Positions 44,602 to 54,300 of a stretch of 64,000 bases of DNA are shown one piece after another. Each line of letters starts with the position of its first letter. Within the stretch, counting starts at the first letter, position 1. Made by a program: the position numbers and the translations under genes. The notes under the pieces were generated by a model. That model did no database searches. It was not told the DNA's origin and saw only the letters and a program-made list of their open reading frames with translations. The stretch comes from Candidatus Schekmanbacteria bacterium (GTDB lineage Bacteria > CSSED10-310 > JACPHN01): positions 1 through 64,000 of the forward strand of contig JACPHN010000118.1 in the NCBI GenBank assembly GCA_016188575.1. The letters are read 5' to 3'.

Positions 44602-45507
44602 TCAAGATGGCGGAGTCTTCGGCGCAAGGTGGCGCGCGAAAAACGCGAGAGTACGTTCCCAGGCATCGGTCGCCGCGGGGGCGTTGAATCTGTTGCCCGA
44701 TGGATTCGCGAAGGCGTGATCCACTCCGGGGTACACCTTGATCTCGGCGGTCTTGCCGAGCTTCCCGAGCGCGGCCTCAAAGCGGCGGACAGCGGCGACG
44801 GGGATGCCGCCGTCCTGCTCGGCAAAAACGCCGAGCAGCGGCGCCTGCATACCGGCCAGTGTCGCCTCATCGTCGACCAACCGTCCGTAGTACATGACCA
44901 CCGCGCTCGCCTGGCTGCCGAGCGAAAGGCCGGTGCGGAGCGCCCACCCGCCGCCAAAGCACCATCCAATCACGCCGAGGCGCTCGACGCCCCGCTGCTC
45001 TCGCAGCAGCTCGGCGGCCGCTTGCAGCCGCGCCAGCGTCTTGCTCTCGTCGGCCATCGCCGCCGCCATAAGCGACTTGGCCTCCTCCGGCGCCGTGGCC
45101 GTCTTGCCCCCATACAGGTCGACGGCGAGCGCCCCGTATCCGTGCTGTGCGAGCGCTCGCGCCATCACCCGGATGTGGTCATTCAGCCCCCACCACTCAT
45201 GAATTACGATAATTCCACTTCGCACCGGCGCACCCGCCGGCCAGACGAGGTACCCCGAGACTTGCGCGCCTCCCTTGGCATCCCCAAAGGTGATCGCCTT
45301 CTCCTCCGCAATCGCGAACCCGGAATCGGCGTGGAGGTCATCGGCAGCGCTCCGCGAGGCTCCGGCTACCGGGCTATCGGTAGCGTGCTCCTTCATCATC
45401 GCTTCGACGTAGGCGTCCGTAGCGGCCTCGTCCGCTCGGACCAGCGCCGGAAGGGCCAGGTAGGTGGCAATCGCAAACGCGCTCAGCGCTACGCGCCAGA
45501 TGGTCAT
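44602..45507 (-). CDS. Secreted dienelactone hydrolase family protein
   Basis: This 301-residue protein has a signal peptide ending near VRADE and an alpha/beta-hydrolase of the dienelactone hydrolase family. The catalytic cysteine is in GWCFGGGW, the aspartate in AEQDGGIP and the histidine in GVDHAFAN. It also has IVIHEWWGLNDHIR, the family signature. It may hydrolyse lactones or act more broadly on esters; a periplasmic location is unusual for the catabolic enzyme. GAGGAG precedes the ATG. It follows the radical SAM gene by 33 bases, probably in one transcript. Confidence 0.92.
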   Translation of the reverse strand: MTIWRVALSAFAIATYLALPALVRADEAATDAYVEAMMKEHATDSPVAGASRSAADDLHADSGFAIAEEKAITFGDAKGGAQVSGYLVWPAGAPVRSGIIVIHEWWGLNDHIRVMARALAQHGYGALAVDLYGGKTATAPEEAKSLMAAAMADESKTLARLQAAAELLREQRGVERLGVIGWCFGGGWALRTGLSLGSQASAVVMYYGRLVDDEATLAGMQAPLLGVFAEQDGGIPVAAVRRFEAALGKLGKTAEIKVYPGVDHAFANPSGNRFNAPAATDAWERTLAFFARHLAPKTPPS

Positions 45508-45540
45508 GATGTCCTGTCTCCTCTCGAGAAGATTCGGAGC

Positions 45541-46416
45541 TCATGGGTCGGCTCCGGGAAAAACCTCTGCGCTGACTCCCAGGTGCCGCACGCGATCGGC
45601 AATCTCGGCCAGGACCTCCGCCTCGAGCGGCGAAACCGCGGGATCCGCGGGAACGCGCGCCACCGAATAGACCTGCACCTGGCTGATTTGCCCGCCGGCA
45701 GCCCGTATTTCCCGTATTCGGTCGCAGTAGGCGTCGAGCTCCTGCGGCGCCGGTGGCACGCCTCCGTAGCGCATGAACATGGACTGCAGGACGATCGGCT
45801 GCCGCACCGCGATGTCTAGCAAGTTGCGCAGGATCCGCTGAAAAGGAACGTGCGATCGATTGACCAGAGCGTAGTACTCGGGCGTTCCTGCGTCCAACTT
45901 CGCCCAGACCTCCCCGCCGCACCGCTGAAGGCGCTCCAGCGCCTCGCGCACCGCCGGGCGATGCAACAGAGTCGCGTTGGTGAGGACGACGATCCTGGTG
46001 TCCAGGAGCCCGTGCCGGCGGAGCAGGCGTTCGCAAATATCGATAACCGCGCCGAAATACCGGCTCGAGGTTGGTTCTCCATCACCAGCAAGTGCGGTGT
46101 CACTGACGCGCCGGAGGTCAGGCGCAACGGTGTCGAACGGCGGAATGGCCCAGATGGCGCCGGAAGCGGCCAGCCCGAGCAGCTCGTTCAGCTCTGCTTC
46201 GACGCGCTCTGGAGCTACCCGGGACGCACGGCCCGGCACGGTGCGATCGACCTGGCAGTAGGGACAGGCAAAGTTGCAGCGCTTGTCGGGGTTCAAGTTG
46301 ATGCCGACAGACACCCCGTGGGATCGGCGCGATAGCACGGGGTAAACGTAGGTGTAGGTCCCTAGCTCCCGGCGGTGATCCCGAAAATCGAGTCTTCTTG
46401 GAGCTGGTTGCTGCAT
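45541..46416 (-). CDS. Radical SAM protein
   Basis: This 291-residue protein carries the 4Fe-4S motif CNFACPYC (residues about 47-54), GVSVGINLNPDKR just before it, GDGEPTSSRYF and VVLTNATL. These features match small radical SAM enzymes of the MoaA/NifB-like group, including archaeal-type wyosine-like proteins. It cleaves SAM reductively to start radical chemistry. The substrate is unknown. There is no C-terminal auxiliary cluster, so it acts as a single-cluster enzyme. Confidence 0.9.
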   Translation of the reverse strand: MQQPAPRRLDFRDHRRELGTYTYVYPVLSRRSHGVSVGINLNPDKRCNFACPYCQVDRTVPGRASRVAPERVEAELNELLGLAASGAIWAIPPFDTVAPDLRRVSDTALAGDGEPTSSRYFGAVIDICERLLRRHGLLDTRIVVLTNATLLHRPAVREALERLQRCGGEVWAKLDAGTPEYYALVNRSHVPFQRILRNLLDIAVRQPIVLQSMFMRYGGVPPAPQELDAYCDRIREIRAAGGQISQVQVYSVARVPADPAVSPLEAEVLAEIADRVRHLGVSAEVFPGADP

Positions 46417-46557
46417 GGGCGACGGCGGGACACAGGAAGCGGAAGCGGCTCCCCGGTCGCAAAGGTGATGAAAGCAGGGCGCCGCGCGGAGGCGAGCGCC
46501 GCGCGAGGCTCACTCTCAGGGTATCCCGGATTGGCCGGCGTCGCAATGCAGAGAGGC

Positions 46558-46589
46558 GCCCAGGATCCACCGCCGGTTCGGCTGAAAGC
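46558..46589 (+). repeat. Hairpin repeat fragment, copy 4
   Basis: This is the 5' module only: GGATCCACCGCCGGTTCGGC followed by TGAAAGC. It matches the opening of copies 2, 3 and 6, then diverges into the 28-bp palindrome. Confidence 0.6.
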
Positions 46590-46617
46590 TGTGCGCACGT
46601 TCGCGGTCGTGCGCACA
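46590..46617. repeat. 28-bp palindrome, copy 1
   Basis: Nine-base arms TGTGCGCAC and GTGCGCACA surround a ten-base centre. The second copy at 58925-58952 is identical at 24 of 28 positions. Both copies lie 250-350 bases before a secreted-protein gene and next to hairpin-repeat sequence. Confidence 0.7.
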
Positions 46618-46857
46618 GGCCCGCTCGGCACACGCCGCGTCCTTCTGGATACGGTCGCGCCGCCACGGCCTCTCAAGCAACTTCCGCGCATCTGATCCTC
46701 TGGCACAGCGCTTGCTTGGTCTGGGCTCGGGGTCACCGCCGAGCGGCGAGCCGACCAGCCCAGATCGGGCACCGCTCGGGTCATTTCCCCCAATGGTCCG
46801 CGCATGCGGAGCGAATGCTCCAGCATGACCTTACAAACTCAGTGGAGGGAGGCTTGG

Positions 46858-49398
46858 ATGACGAAGCAGGTAGCCGGAAGCTGCGGAGCGATGATGATTG
46901 CGGCAATGATCTTCGGTGCGGTGGCGCCCGCCGGCGCTGACTGGCCGGAGGCCCTGGCGGCAGCCGAGTACGGGGACATCTACGTGCACAGAGTAGACGA
47001 GCCCGGAGAACCAGTTGTCAGCATCCTGCCCGGCTACTTCACGCACACGGGCATCAAGAGCACCGATGTGAGCGGAGCCTGGCTCGACGCCCGCGGATGG
47101 GAGCATGATTCGGTTACCGGCTGCCCCTGGGGTCTGTACGGAGGAATTTTGAAAACGGCTGATCCCGCGAAGCAGTATGAGCCTGACCCCGACTGGGAGG
47201 CGGGAGATCCTGGCCCTACCGGAATGTCCACGGATGAATACGACGGGATGGAGACAAAGGCAATCTTTCATGTTACCAACAAGGGTCCTTTTGTAAAATT
47301 TGATGCCGCCAACTTCGCATACGATTGGTTCTATACAAGATACAGCTTTGGCTTTGAGCAAGGGGCGACACCTGTACCTTCTTGGCTTGGCGGTACATGC
47401 ACACAAGTGCCAAGTCCCTCAACATCGGTTTCTAGCTACGATTGGGGGTGGGCTGACACGAGCGCCGACGAGCATCCTGCTTGTTCAACAATGATATACT
47501 GGTCTTATGCCAGCGATCAAAAAGTGGACTCGTGCGGGAAAACATACTACGGCGGCGGTATTTCAAGCATTCCTCTCCGTGATTATACGCGCCAGATAGC
47601 AAACGGATGCAATGTCCTTATAGATCTTTACGATGATACTTTCGGCGAGGACCTGTGCGAGCTAAACCACCTGGCAGTTATCGGACACATGTTAGGATGG
47701 ATTCAAGGAGATGAGGGAGAGGGTGATGGTTACATGGGAGATGACCAGGTAGTTCTTGACTTTTGCGACGCTCTCAACGCCCCATCTGCTCCAGACTGCA
47801 CAAACAGCACGTATTGCTACCAGAACGTGTCTGCTACTGATCTTGTCGAATATCATGTAGACGAGGGCTACACCCAAGGGTATTTCGTGTATTCTACTTC
47901 CAACTGGAGCGACTACACAATGGGAATAGAATACGACACGGATCGGCCCGGAGGCGACAGCACGTGGAGCTACCAGGACGATCCGGATCCGGACACCTGC
48001 GCCACCGCGTGCACCTCCGACACGAGCTGTTGGGCGTACACGTTCACACCTCCCGGGCACTTCGGGGCGGGCTCGAAGGCGCGCTGCTACCACAAGAGCC
48101 GGATTCCCGATGCCGTCGACATGCCGAGCTCGGGGCTCGTGTCCGGGGTTCGCCAGGCGCCTGTGTTCATGGGGTACCGGCGGACAGGAACGGTTATCCT
48201 GTCAACGGTGTACAAGACGTACTATGCCAACGAGTTTTCCTGGCAGGCTTCGAGCAACGGCCTCGAAAATTGCCGTGACGCATGCTCCGGTGACGCCGCG
48301 TGCATCGCGTACGACTTTGACACCAAAGGCGGCACCTGCGAGCTGTTCAGCCACCTCGACCCGCTGGGCTGGATCCCTGACGACGATTGGGCATACGGCA
48401 TGCTCAGTAATCGCCTTTCGGTGACGGCACCGACCAACGGTCAGACGTTGGAGTACGGTATTCCAGTGACGTTGAGCGTCTCGGCCGAATACACGGCCAT
48501 TCCCTCGGGATGCGGGGTGTACTGGAAAAGCGATGTCGACGGCAACATGGGCGGAGCACTCAGTCTGTTTGGGTCGACGTCGTGGACCAAGAGCTACACT
48601 TTCTTGTCTCCGGGAACGAGATACATAACATCGTATATAAGTTGTGACGGCGGAGCATCATCATATATTAATCCAGAATCTGATATTGCGCATCCCCACT
48701 ATAATCCATCAAATCGTACACTTAACATAACGGCACATAATAGCCAGCCTAACACACCTGTTATTACCTCTCCCGCGCACAACAGCCAGGTCGCGCAAAC
48801 ATTCGTTGCCACCAATAGTGCGACGGATCCGAACGAGACGCTCTCCTGCTCCCAGCGGAGCACCAAGCTCTGTCGAAAGCTGCTGCAACTACTCGGCGGC
48901 TACACGACGAGCTGTTCGAGCGCCGTTACCGGCTGCTCCCCGACGCTGACCACCGCAAACCTCGGCTGGCACTGGCTGGAAGTGACGGCTACCGACGACT
49001 ACGGGTTGAGCACCAAGAACACCGTTGCACTGTTGCCGGCGCCGACGGACGTATACATTACGACAGGCTCCGCCCCTGTGGTCAGCATCAGTCAACCGGC
49101 AGCGGACGCGACGCTGAACGTGGGCACCAGCTACACGCTCACCGGCTCCGTTAGCGGCCGGAGCATCATCTCCACCTACAAGTGGTACTACACGCTCGGC
49201 CCGGAGGCGAGCTACAGCCAGGTGTACATAGGCGCCGGCAGCTCGCTGTCGTGGACGCCGACATCGTCCATATTCACCGGCACTGGTAACGGTGGCTTCT
49301 ACCTGTTCCTGCGATTCTACGCTACGGACAGCTTGGGAAAGACCGGCGTCCAGGTGCGGCGCGTGTGGATTTCGGATCCGAACAACGTCCCGAGCTGA
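46858..49398 (+). CDS. Secreted PAN/Apple-domain protein
   Basis: This 846-residue protein has a signal peptide, an N-terminal domain of about 320 residues, two PAN/Apple-type modules (about 360-440 and 445-520) and two or three Ig-like/PKD-like domains. The PAN modules show CATACTSDTSCWAYTF and CRDACSGDAACIAYDF with the conserved CxxxCxxxxxCxAY pattern. The N-terminal domain has LPGYFTHTGIKSTDVSG, which distantly resembles NlpC/YiiX-type peptidases, but I cannot confirm that. PAN domains bind carbohydrates or proteins. The coding sequence is visibly AT-richer in several blocks. A strong GGAGGGAGG precedes ATG 46858. Confidence 0.78.
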   Translation: MTKQVAGSCGAMMIAAMIFGAVAPAGADWPEALAAAEYGDIYVHRVDEPGEPVVSILPGYFTHTGIKSTDVSGAWLDARGWEHDSVTGCPWGLYGGILKTADPAKQYEPDPDWEAGDPGPTGMSTDEYDGMETKAIFHVTNKGPFVKFDAANFAYDWFYTRYSFGFEQGATPVPSWLGGTCTQVPSPSTSVSSYDWGWADTSADEHPACSTMIYWSYASDQKVDSCGKTYYGGGISSIPLRDYTRQIANGCNVLIDLYDDTFGEDLCELNHLAVIGHMLGWIQGDEGEGDGYMGDDQVVLDFCDALNAPSAPDCTNSTYCYQNVSATDLVEYHVDEGYTQGYFVYSTSNWSDYTMGIEYDTDRPGGDSTWSYQDDPDPDTCATACTSDTSCWAYTFTPPGHFGAGSKARCYHKSRIPDAVDMPSSGLVSGVRQAPVFMGYRRTGTVILSTVYKTYYANEFSWQASSNGLENCRDACSGDAACIAYDFDTKGGTCELFSHLDPLGWIPDDDWAYGMLSNRLSVTAPTNGQTLEYGIPVTLSVSAEYTAIPSGCGVYWKSDVDGNMGGALSLFGSTSWTKSYTFLSPGTRYITSYISCDGGASSYINPESDIAHPHYNPSNRTLNITAHNSQPNTPVITSPAHNSQVAQTFVATNSATDPNETLSCSQRSTKLCRKLLQLLGGYTTSCSSAVTGCSPTLTTANLGWHWLEVTATDDYGLSTKNTVALLPAPTDVYITTGSAPVVSISQPAADATLNVGTSYTLTGSVSGRSIISTYKWYYTLGPEASYSQVYIGAGSSLSWTPTSSIFTGTGNGGFYLFLRFYATDSLGKTGVQVRRVWISDPNNVPS

Positions 49399-49638
49399 TT
49401 GCAAGTAGGGCGGAAAGAACTTCACAAAGACGCCCCACCTCCCCTCCCCCCGCTTGCAGGGGGAGGGACGCGCAGGATGCCTTCGCCGCCTGACAAGTAC
49501 ACACTTCCCCCCGCCCGCGGGGGGAGGGACGGAGGGGGTGGTAGCTTCAGGGGCGATGGCTCCCTTGCAGTCCGAGCAGTCTACGCGCTAGATGTGCTGA
49601 CACTAGTCAAGCGCGCACCCTCGGGCCGGGAGCAGGGC
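49399..49638. other. Intergenic region with hairpin repeats
   Basis: The region directly after the PAN gene holds a hairpin-repeat copy (49400-49471) and a second G-rich stem (49505-49530). A GGGAG before GTG 49639 is the start signal for the downstream regulator. No gene is visible. Confidence 0.55.
49400..49471 (+). repeat. Hairpin repeat, copy 5
   Basis: It starts immediately after the PAN gene's stop codon. It contains a TTGCAAGTAGGGCGG block, CACAAAGACG, CCCCACCTCCCCTCCCCCCG and a GCAGGGGGAGGGACG arm. The 5' part is degenerate, but the CACAAAGAC and hairpin parts match other copies. Its place suggests a transcription stop after the PAN gene. Confidence 0.65.
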
Positions 49639-51258
49639 GTGAAGGAGTGGACATCGTCGGACCGTCATCACCTGCGGATGCTCCGCGAGCTGCTGCGCCG
49701 CGACCACCTGACAGGAGCCTCCTGGTCCTACGCGCTGCGCGATCTGGCGGCGATGGTCGGCGAGGCATTGAACGCAAGTGAGGCGATGGTCGCCCTTTAC
49801 AGCGGCTCTGAACGCGGGTGGTCGGCATGGGCGCGCAATGGGGACCGAGTGGAGCAGAGAGATATCGCCCGCCACGGCTCTCTCTCAGTTCTCGAGCGCG
49901 TGCGCGAAACCTCCGAGCCGGTGCTGCTCACCAGGATGGCGGACGGGGATCTTGCCAGCGAGAGTATCCTGCGGCATCGCGTTACCAGCGTGCTGGCCGT
50001 GCCGATTTGGTTCTGGGACGTTGCTGAGGACAGGCCGACCCGCTACGTCGGCGGCTGTCTTTACGTACATCGTTCGGACGACGTTCCGCCGTTCTCGGAA
50101 AGCGACATCGACCTGGTTGTCGACCTGACGGAGATTTCCCAGCGGACGCTGAATGTTCTTCGCCACCTCAGCGAGGTGAAGAGCGACTTGGAGGAGGCGC
50201 GTTACGAGCTCAGGGAATTGCGCCGCGCTGCCGCAGATCGCTTTGCGCTCGGCAAGTTCGAGACCCAGGAGCCATGGTTCGCGCGGCATGTGATCGCCAC
50301 GTTGGCGCGGATCAGCCATGCGGACAAGGTGGGGATCATGATCCTGGGGCCCACGGGTTCGGGAAAGTCATTTCTGGCGCAGGCGTATCACTACGAGTGC
50401 CCACGCCGAACGGGGCCTTTTGTGGTCTTCGATTGCTCGCAGGTTACTTCTTCGGAGACGCTGGCAGCGGAGCTTTTCGGGTATGCTGAGCGTTCGGGAT
50501 TCGCGAACGCGCCGGAAAAGGGCCGCCATGGTGCGGCGCAACGGGCGCATCGCGGCACACTCTTCATTGACGAGGTCGGTCTGCTGCCTCCCGAGCTCCA
50601 GGCGCGGCTACTGAGCCTCATTCAGACCGGCTCGTTTGCTCCCTTGGGCCAGAGCGAGCGCGCACAGGTAGACGTACAGATAATTGCCGCCACCAATGAG
50701 CATCTGGAAGCGTTGGTGCGCCAGGGCCGGTTTCGCGAGGATCTCTACTGGCGGCTCGGGGAAGTGGTGATTCGTTTGCCGCATCTGAACGAGCGGGCCG
50801 CGGATATCCCGCTGCTCGCGGAGAAATTCCTGCGGAGCGCCTGCCAGCGCTTTCGGCGTGACGATATCGCGGGGCTTTCCGACGCCGCAGTGCGGGTTCT
50901 CGTGCGGCAGGACTGGTCGCGCATGGGCAACGTGCGGGGGCTCGAGCACACCCTCAATCGGGCGGTACTGCTGGCTCCGGCCGGCGCAACCCGCCTCGAT
51001 GCATCCGATCTGCAGCTCTCCGCGCTCTCCCTGGCGCCGCCGCCGGAAAGCGCGCAAACCGCGCCGCGCCAGCTCGACGCGGAGCAAGGTGAGCTCTCGT
51101 CGCGAGAGCTGAGCTCCCTGCTGGCGGCGATCCGCGAGACCGGGTCGGGAACAGCGGCGGCGAAGCGTCTCGGGATTTCCCGCGGCGTCCTGGTGTGGCA
51201 GCTTCGCAAGGCCGGGCTTACTATAAGAGAGCTCCTCCGCGATAGCTCGGCATCGTAG
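49639..51258 (+). CDS. GAF - AAA+ regulator without GAFTGA motif
   Basis: This 539-residue protein has an N-terminal GAF-like sensor (about 30-190), an AAA+ domain (about 205-420) and a C-terminal Fis-type helix-turn-helix. The AAA+ part has Walker A GPTGSGKS, Walker B GTLFIDEVG and the arginine-rich DLYWRLGEV. Where NtrC-type activators carry GAFTGA (the sigma-54 contact loop) it reads RSGFANAP. It therefore probably does not activate sigma-54. Alternatives are a sigma-70 or Ser/Thr-kinase-linked regulator. It ends 68 bases before the giant kinase. GTG at 49639 has GGGAG upstream. Confidence 0.85.
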   Translation: MKEWTSSDRHHLRMLRELLRRDHLTGASWSYALRDLAAMVGEALNASEAMVALYSGSERGWSAWARNGDRVEQRDIARHGSLSVLERVRETSEPVLLTRMADGDLASESILRHRVTSVLAVPIWFWDVAEDRPTRYVGGCLYVHRSDDVPPFSESDIDLVVDLTEISQRTLNVLRHLSEVKSDLEEARYELRELRRAAADRFALGKFETQEPWFARHVIATLARISHADKVGIMILGPTGSGKSFLAQAYHYECPRRTGPFVVFDCSQVTSSETLAAELFGYAERSGFANAPEKGRHGAAQRAHRGTLFIDEVGLLPPELQARLLSLIQTGSFAPLGQSERAQVDVQIIAATNEHLEALVRQGRFREDLYWRLGEVVIRLPHLNERAADIPLLAEKFLRSACQRFRRDDIAGLSDAAVRVLVRQDWSRMGNVRGLEHTLNRAVLLAPAGATRLDASDLQLSALSLAPPPESAQTAPRQLDAEQGELSSRELSSLLAAIRETGSGTAAAKRLGISRGVLVWQLRKAGLTIRELLRDSSAS

Positions 51259-51326
51259 CGGGTTACCTGCCGGCTACTTCTCCTGTGGGAGCCCGTTCTG
51301 GAGCTCTCGAATCGGGCAACGCGATC

Positions 51327-54300
51327 ATGTCTGGCGTCTCAGCCGCCCCGTACGCTGGTTCCGCCGAGCACATCGGCCCCTATCGGCTTGCAGGAATGCT
51401 CGGCCGGGGTGGGTTTGGTATCGTGTACCGGGGCGTTCACGCGCAAACCGGGCAGGCGGTGGCGCTGAAGACGCTGCTGCGCGTCGAAGCAGTCGGGCTA
51501 TGGACGCTGCGGCGCGAGATCCACGCACTGATGGGACTGCGTCACCCCGCCATTGTGCGCATCCTCGACCAGGGAGTCGACGGCAACACTCCGTGGTATG
51601 CCATGGAGTTGCTTGACGGAGAGCCCCTCAATCGCCATTGTGCCTCGCTCAACCCCCTCGCTTTCTCGGGGAGCAATGCTGGTGAGCCGGATTCTTCGCG
51701 TGAACACGGCGGCTCCCAGCTCGCGGCCGAGCCAGTTGCGCCAGCGGCACCGGCGCGTGGCGCACCACCGCTCCCCCCCGAAATCCTCGACAGCATCGCC
51801 GTGCTCGGCATTCGTCTTGCCGAGGCGCTGTCCTATCTCCACGGCGAGGGCATCGTCCACCGCGACCTGAAGCCCGGGAACATCGTCATTCGACCAGATG
51901 GGACGCCGGTGCTGGTCGACTTCGGATTTGCCGCACACTTCGCCACCGGCCTTAGCCGTGAGCGGCTCGAGGTCGACGGTCTCGGAAGCGGCTCGATTCT
52001 GTACATGGCGCCCGAGCAGATCCGGGCCGAGCTCTCCGATACGCGTGCGGACCTCTATTCGCTCGGGTGCATTCTGCACGAGCTGATCGTCGGGCAGTGT
52101 CCGTTTGTGGGTCGCCGTATCTCCGAGGTCCTGGACCAGCATCTGCACCACAAGCCGGAGCCGCTGTCGGTGAGGCGTCAGGGGATACCGCAAGAGCTCG
52201 ACGAGGTGGTCGCACGCTTGCTGGCCAAGAACCCACGAGATCGTTACGGCTATGCGGAAGACGTCGCCTTGGCGCTCGCAGCTTGCCGTGGCGCTGCCGC
52301 GCCGCTCATCAGTAGGGGCAAGCTGTTCCTGCATCGCACGACGCTGGTGGGCCGCGAGCAGGTTCTCATCTCGCTGTCGCAGCGCGTCGCGCAGCTCCGG
52401 GGATCGGGTGGAGGTGTAGGGCTGCTCCTTGGCGAATGCGGCGTGGGCAAGACCCGCATGCTGATGGAGCTTGCGCGTCACGAGCAGCAGCGATTCGACC
52501 GTATCCTCACGGCATCGTGTCCGGCTCCTGCAGATGACGCGCCGCCAGGGAGTGAGCGGCCGGTGCCGCTCGGCGTGTGGCGCGAGATCTTTCGGCGGGT
52601 CAGAGAGCAGCTCGACCACGGGGAAGATCGGCTGCCGGTGCGATCGGAAGAGGAGGAGTGGGTATTGAGCATCCTGGCACCGCGGACCCGGTCCGCGGAG
52701 CTTCAGTATGATGCAGCGCATCGCCCGGAGAGCTTGCCGCCGGGCAGCGCGCGGATGCGGTTGTTTTTCGCGATGTCGGGGCTCCTTGCGCGTGCGGCCG
52801 AGGGGTGCTGCCTGCTGGTATTGCTTGATGATCTGCAATGGGCGGATGAAGTCAGCATCGACTTCCTGCGGTTTCTCATCCGTTCCACCCCGCCGGTCGC
52901 CCGGGACGTGACGGTGTTGGCGGCAGTGCGCACGGAGAGCCTGAACCCATCGCTGGAGGAACTGATCGCCAGCCGCCACCATGTCGCGGTCCAGCTTGAT
53001 CGCCTCGACCAGGAGTCGGTCTGTGCTCTCGTCGCGGACATGCTCTCCGTGACGGCGCCACCGCCTCCACTGGTGGCGTATTTGCACCGCCATTCGGAGG
53101 GGAACCCGTTCTTTGTCGCGGAGTACCTGCGCGCGGCGGTGGAATCGCGGCTTATCGATCGCGCGGCAGGGGCGTGGAATTTCGCGAGCGCGCTCGCGGT
53201 GGTGTTGGGCAGTGACGAAGGGGCTGCGGCCCAACCTGCGTTACTGCCGGTCTCCGTGCGCGAGATCATCGAGCGTCGCCTGCGTGGACTGGGCTCGCGA
53301 GCGCTCGAAGTAGCGCGCGCCGCGGCGGTGCTTGGCCGGGAAGTCTGGCTCCACGATCTCTCCTACCTCGTGGCTCTCGACGAGGGCCAGCTCCATGAGG
53401 CGATTACGGAGCTCCTGCGACGCTCCGTGCTCGAGCAGCTCGACCCCGAGCGCCTGGGGTTCGCTCATGAGACGATTCGCGAGATCGCGTATGAGGCGGT
53501 CGCCGGCGATCGAAAGCGCGAGCTGCACCGCCTCGCGGCGGCACACCTGGAAGTCGCTGAAGGGCGTCCGGCCGCAGTTCCCGGCGGCCTGATCGCGCAC
53601 CATTGGGAGCTCGCGGGTGAGCGGGAACGGGCCAGCGAGGCCTTTGCCCGGGCGGCGCGCGAGGCGGAGTCGGTGACGGCCATTGCGGACGCGATTGGTG
53701 CGTTGACGCACGCCATACGCCTGCGCGAGGACGGGAGCGGAGCGCGTTGCCTCGAGCTTCTCCAGCATCGCGCGAGGTTGCGCGATCTCTTGGGGGAGGC
53801 GGCAGAGGCGGCCAGCGACCTCCGTGCGGCCGTGCGGAATGCCGCCGCCGCCGGCCTGCCGGATGCCGCGCTGCGGGCGCAACTGGAGCTGGCAAACGTG
53901 CTGCTGCGGGCGGACGATCGGGATGGCGCCCGCGCCGTGCTGGAGGCAGCGTCGCCGCGCGCCCGCGCCTGTGGAGGTGACGAGGCGGTGAGCTGGCTGA
54001 CCTTGTCGGCGCGTCGCGCCTGGAAGGACGGCGATGTCGCGAGCGCGGAAGCTCAGCTCGTCGAGGCGCTCGCTTTCGCGCGCGGGCGCGAGTCCAGGCA
54101 TTTGCTGTGTCGGGTGCAGCACGACCTCGCCCTGGTTCTTCAGGAGCGCGGGCGATTCGCGGACGCGGTGCGCTGCTACCGCGAGGCGGCCGGCCTGGGG
54201 AGGAGCTGCAACGACGCGTATCGGACTGCGATCGTGCTCGGCAACATGGGAACCCTCTTCCTGCGCCGCGGCATGCTGGACCGGGCCGAGAGATGCCATC

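Larger units (their letters stand above)
46417..46857. other. Intergenic region with repeat fragments and palindrome
   Basis: This 441-base gap separates the divergent radical SAM and PAN genes. It contains a fragment of the hairpin repeat (46558-46589) directly followed by a 28-bp palindrome (46590-46617). A strong ribosome-binding site GGAGGGAGG (46843) leads into the PAN gene. I see no gene. Confidence 0.55.

Noticed and set aside
46858-49398. Prophage or genomic island in the AT-rich part
   Set aside because: There are no phage genes, attachment sites or integrases. The AT-richness is confined to one reading frame with a continuous protein.
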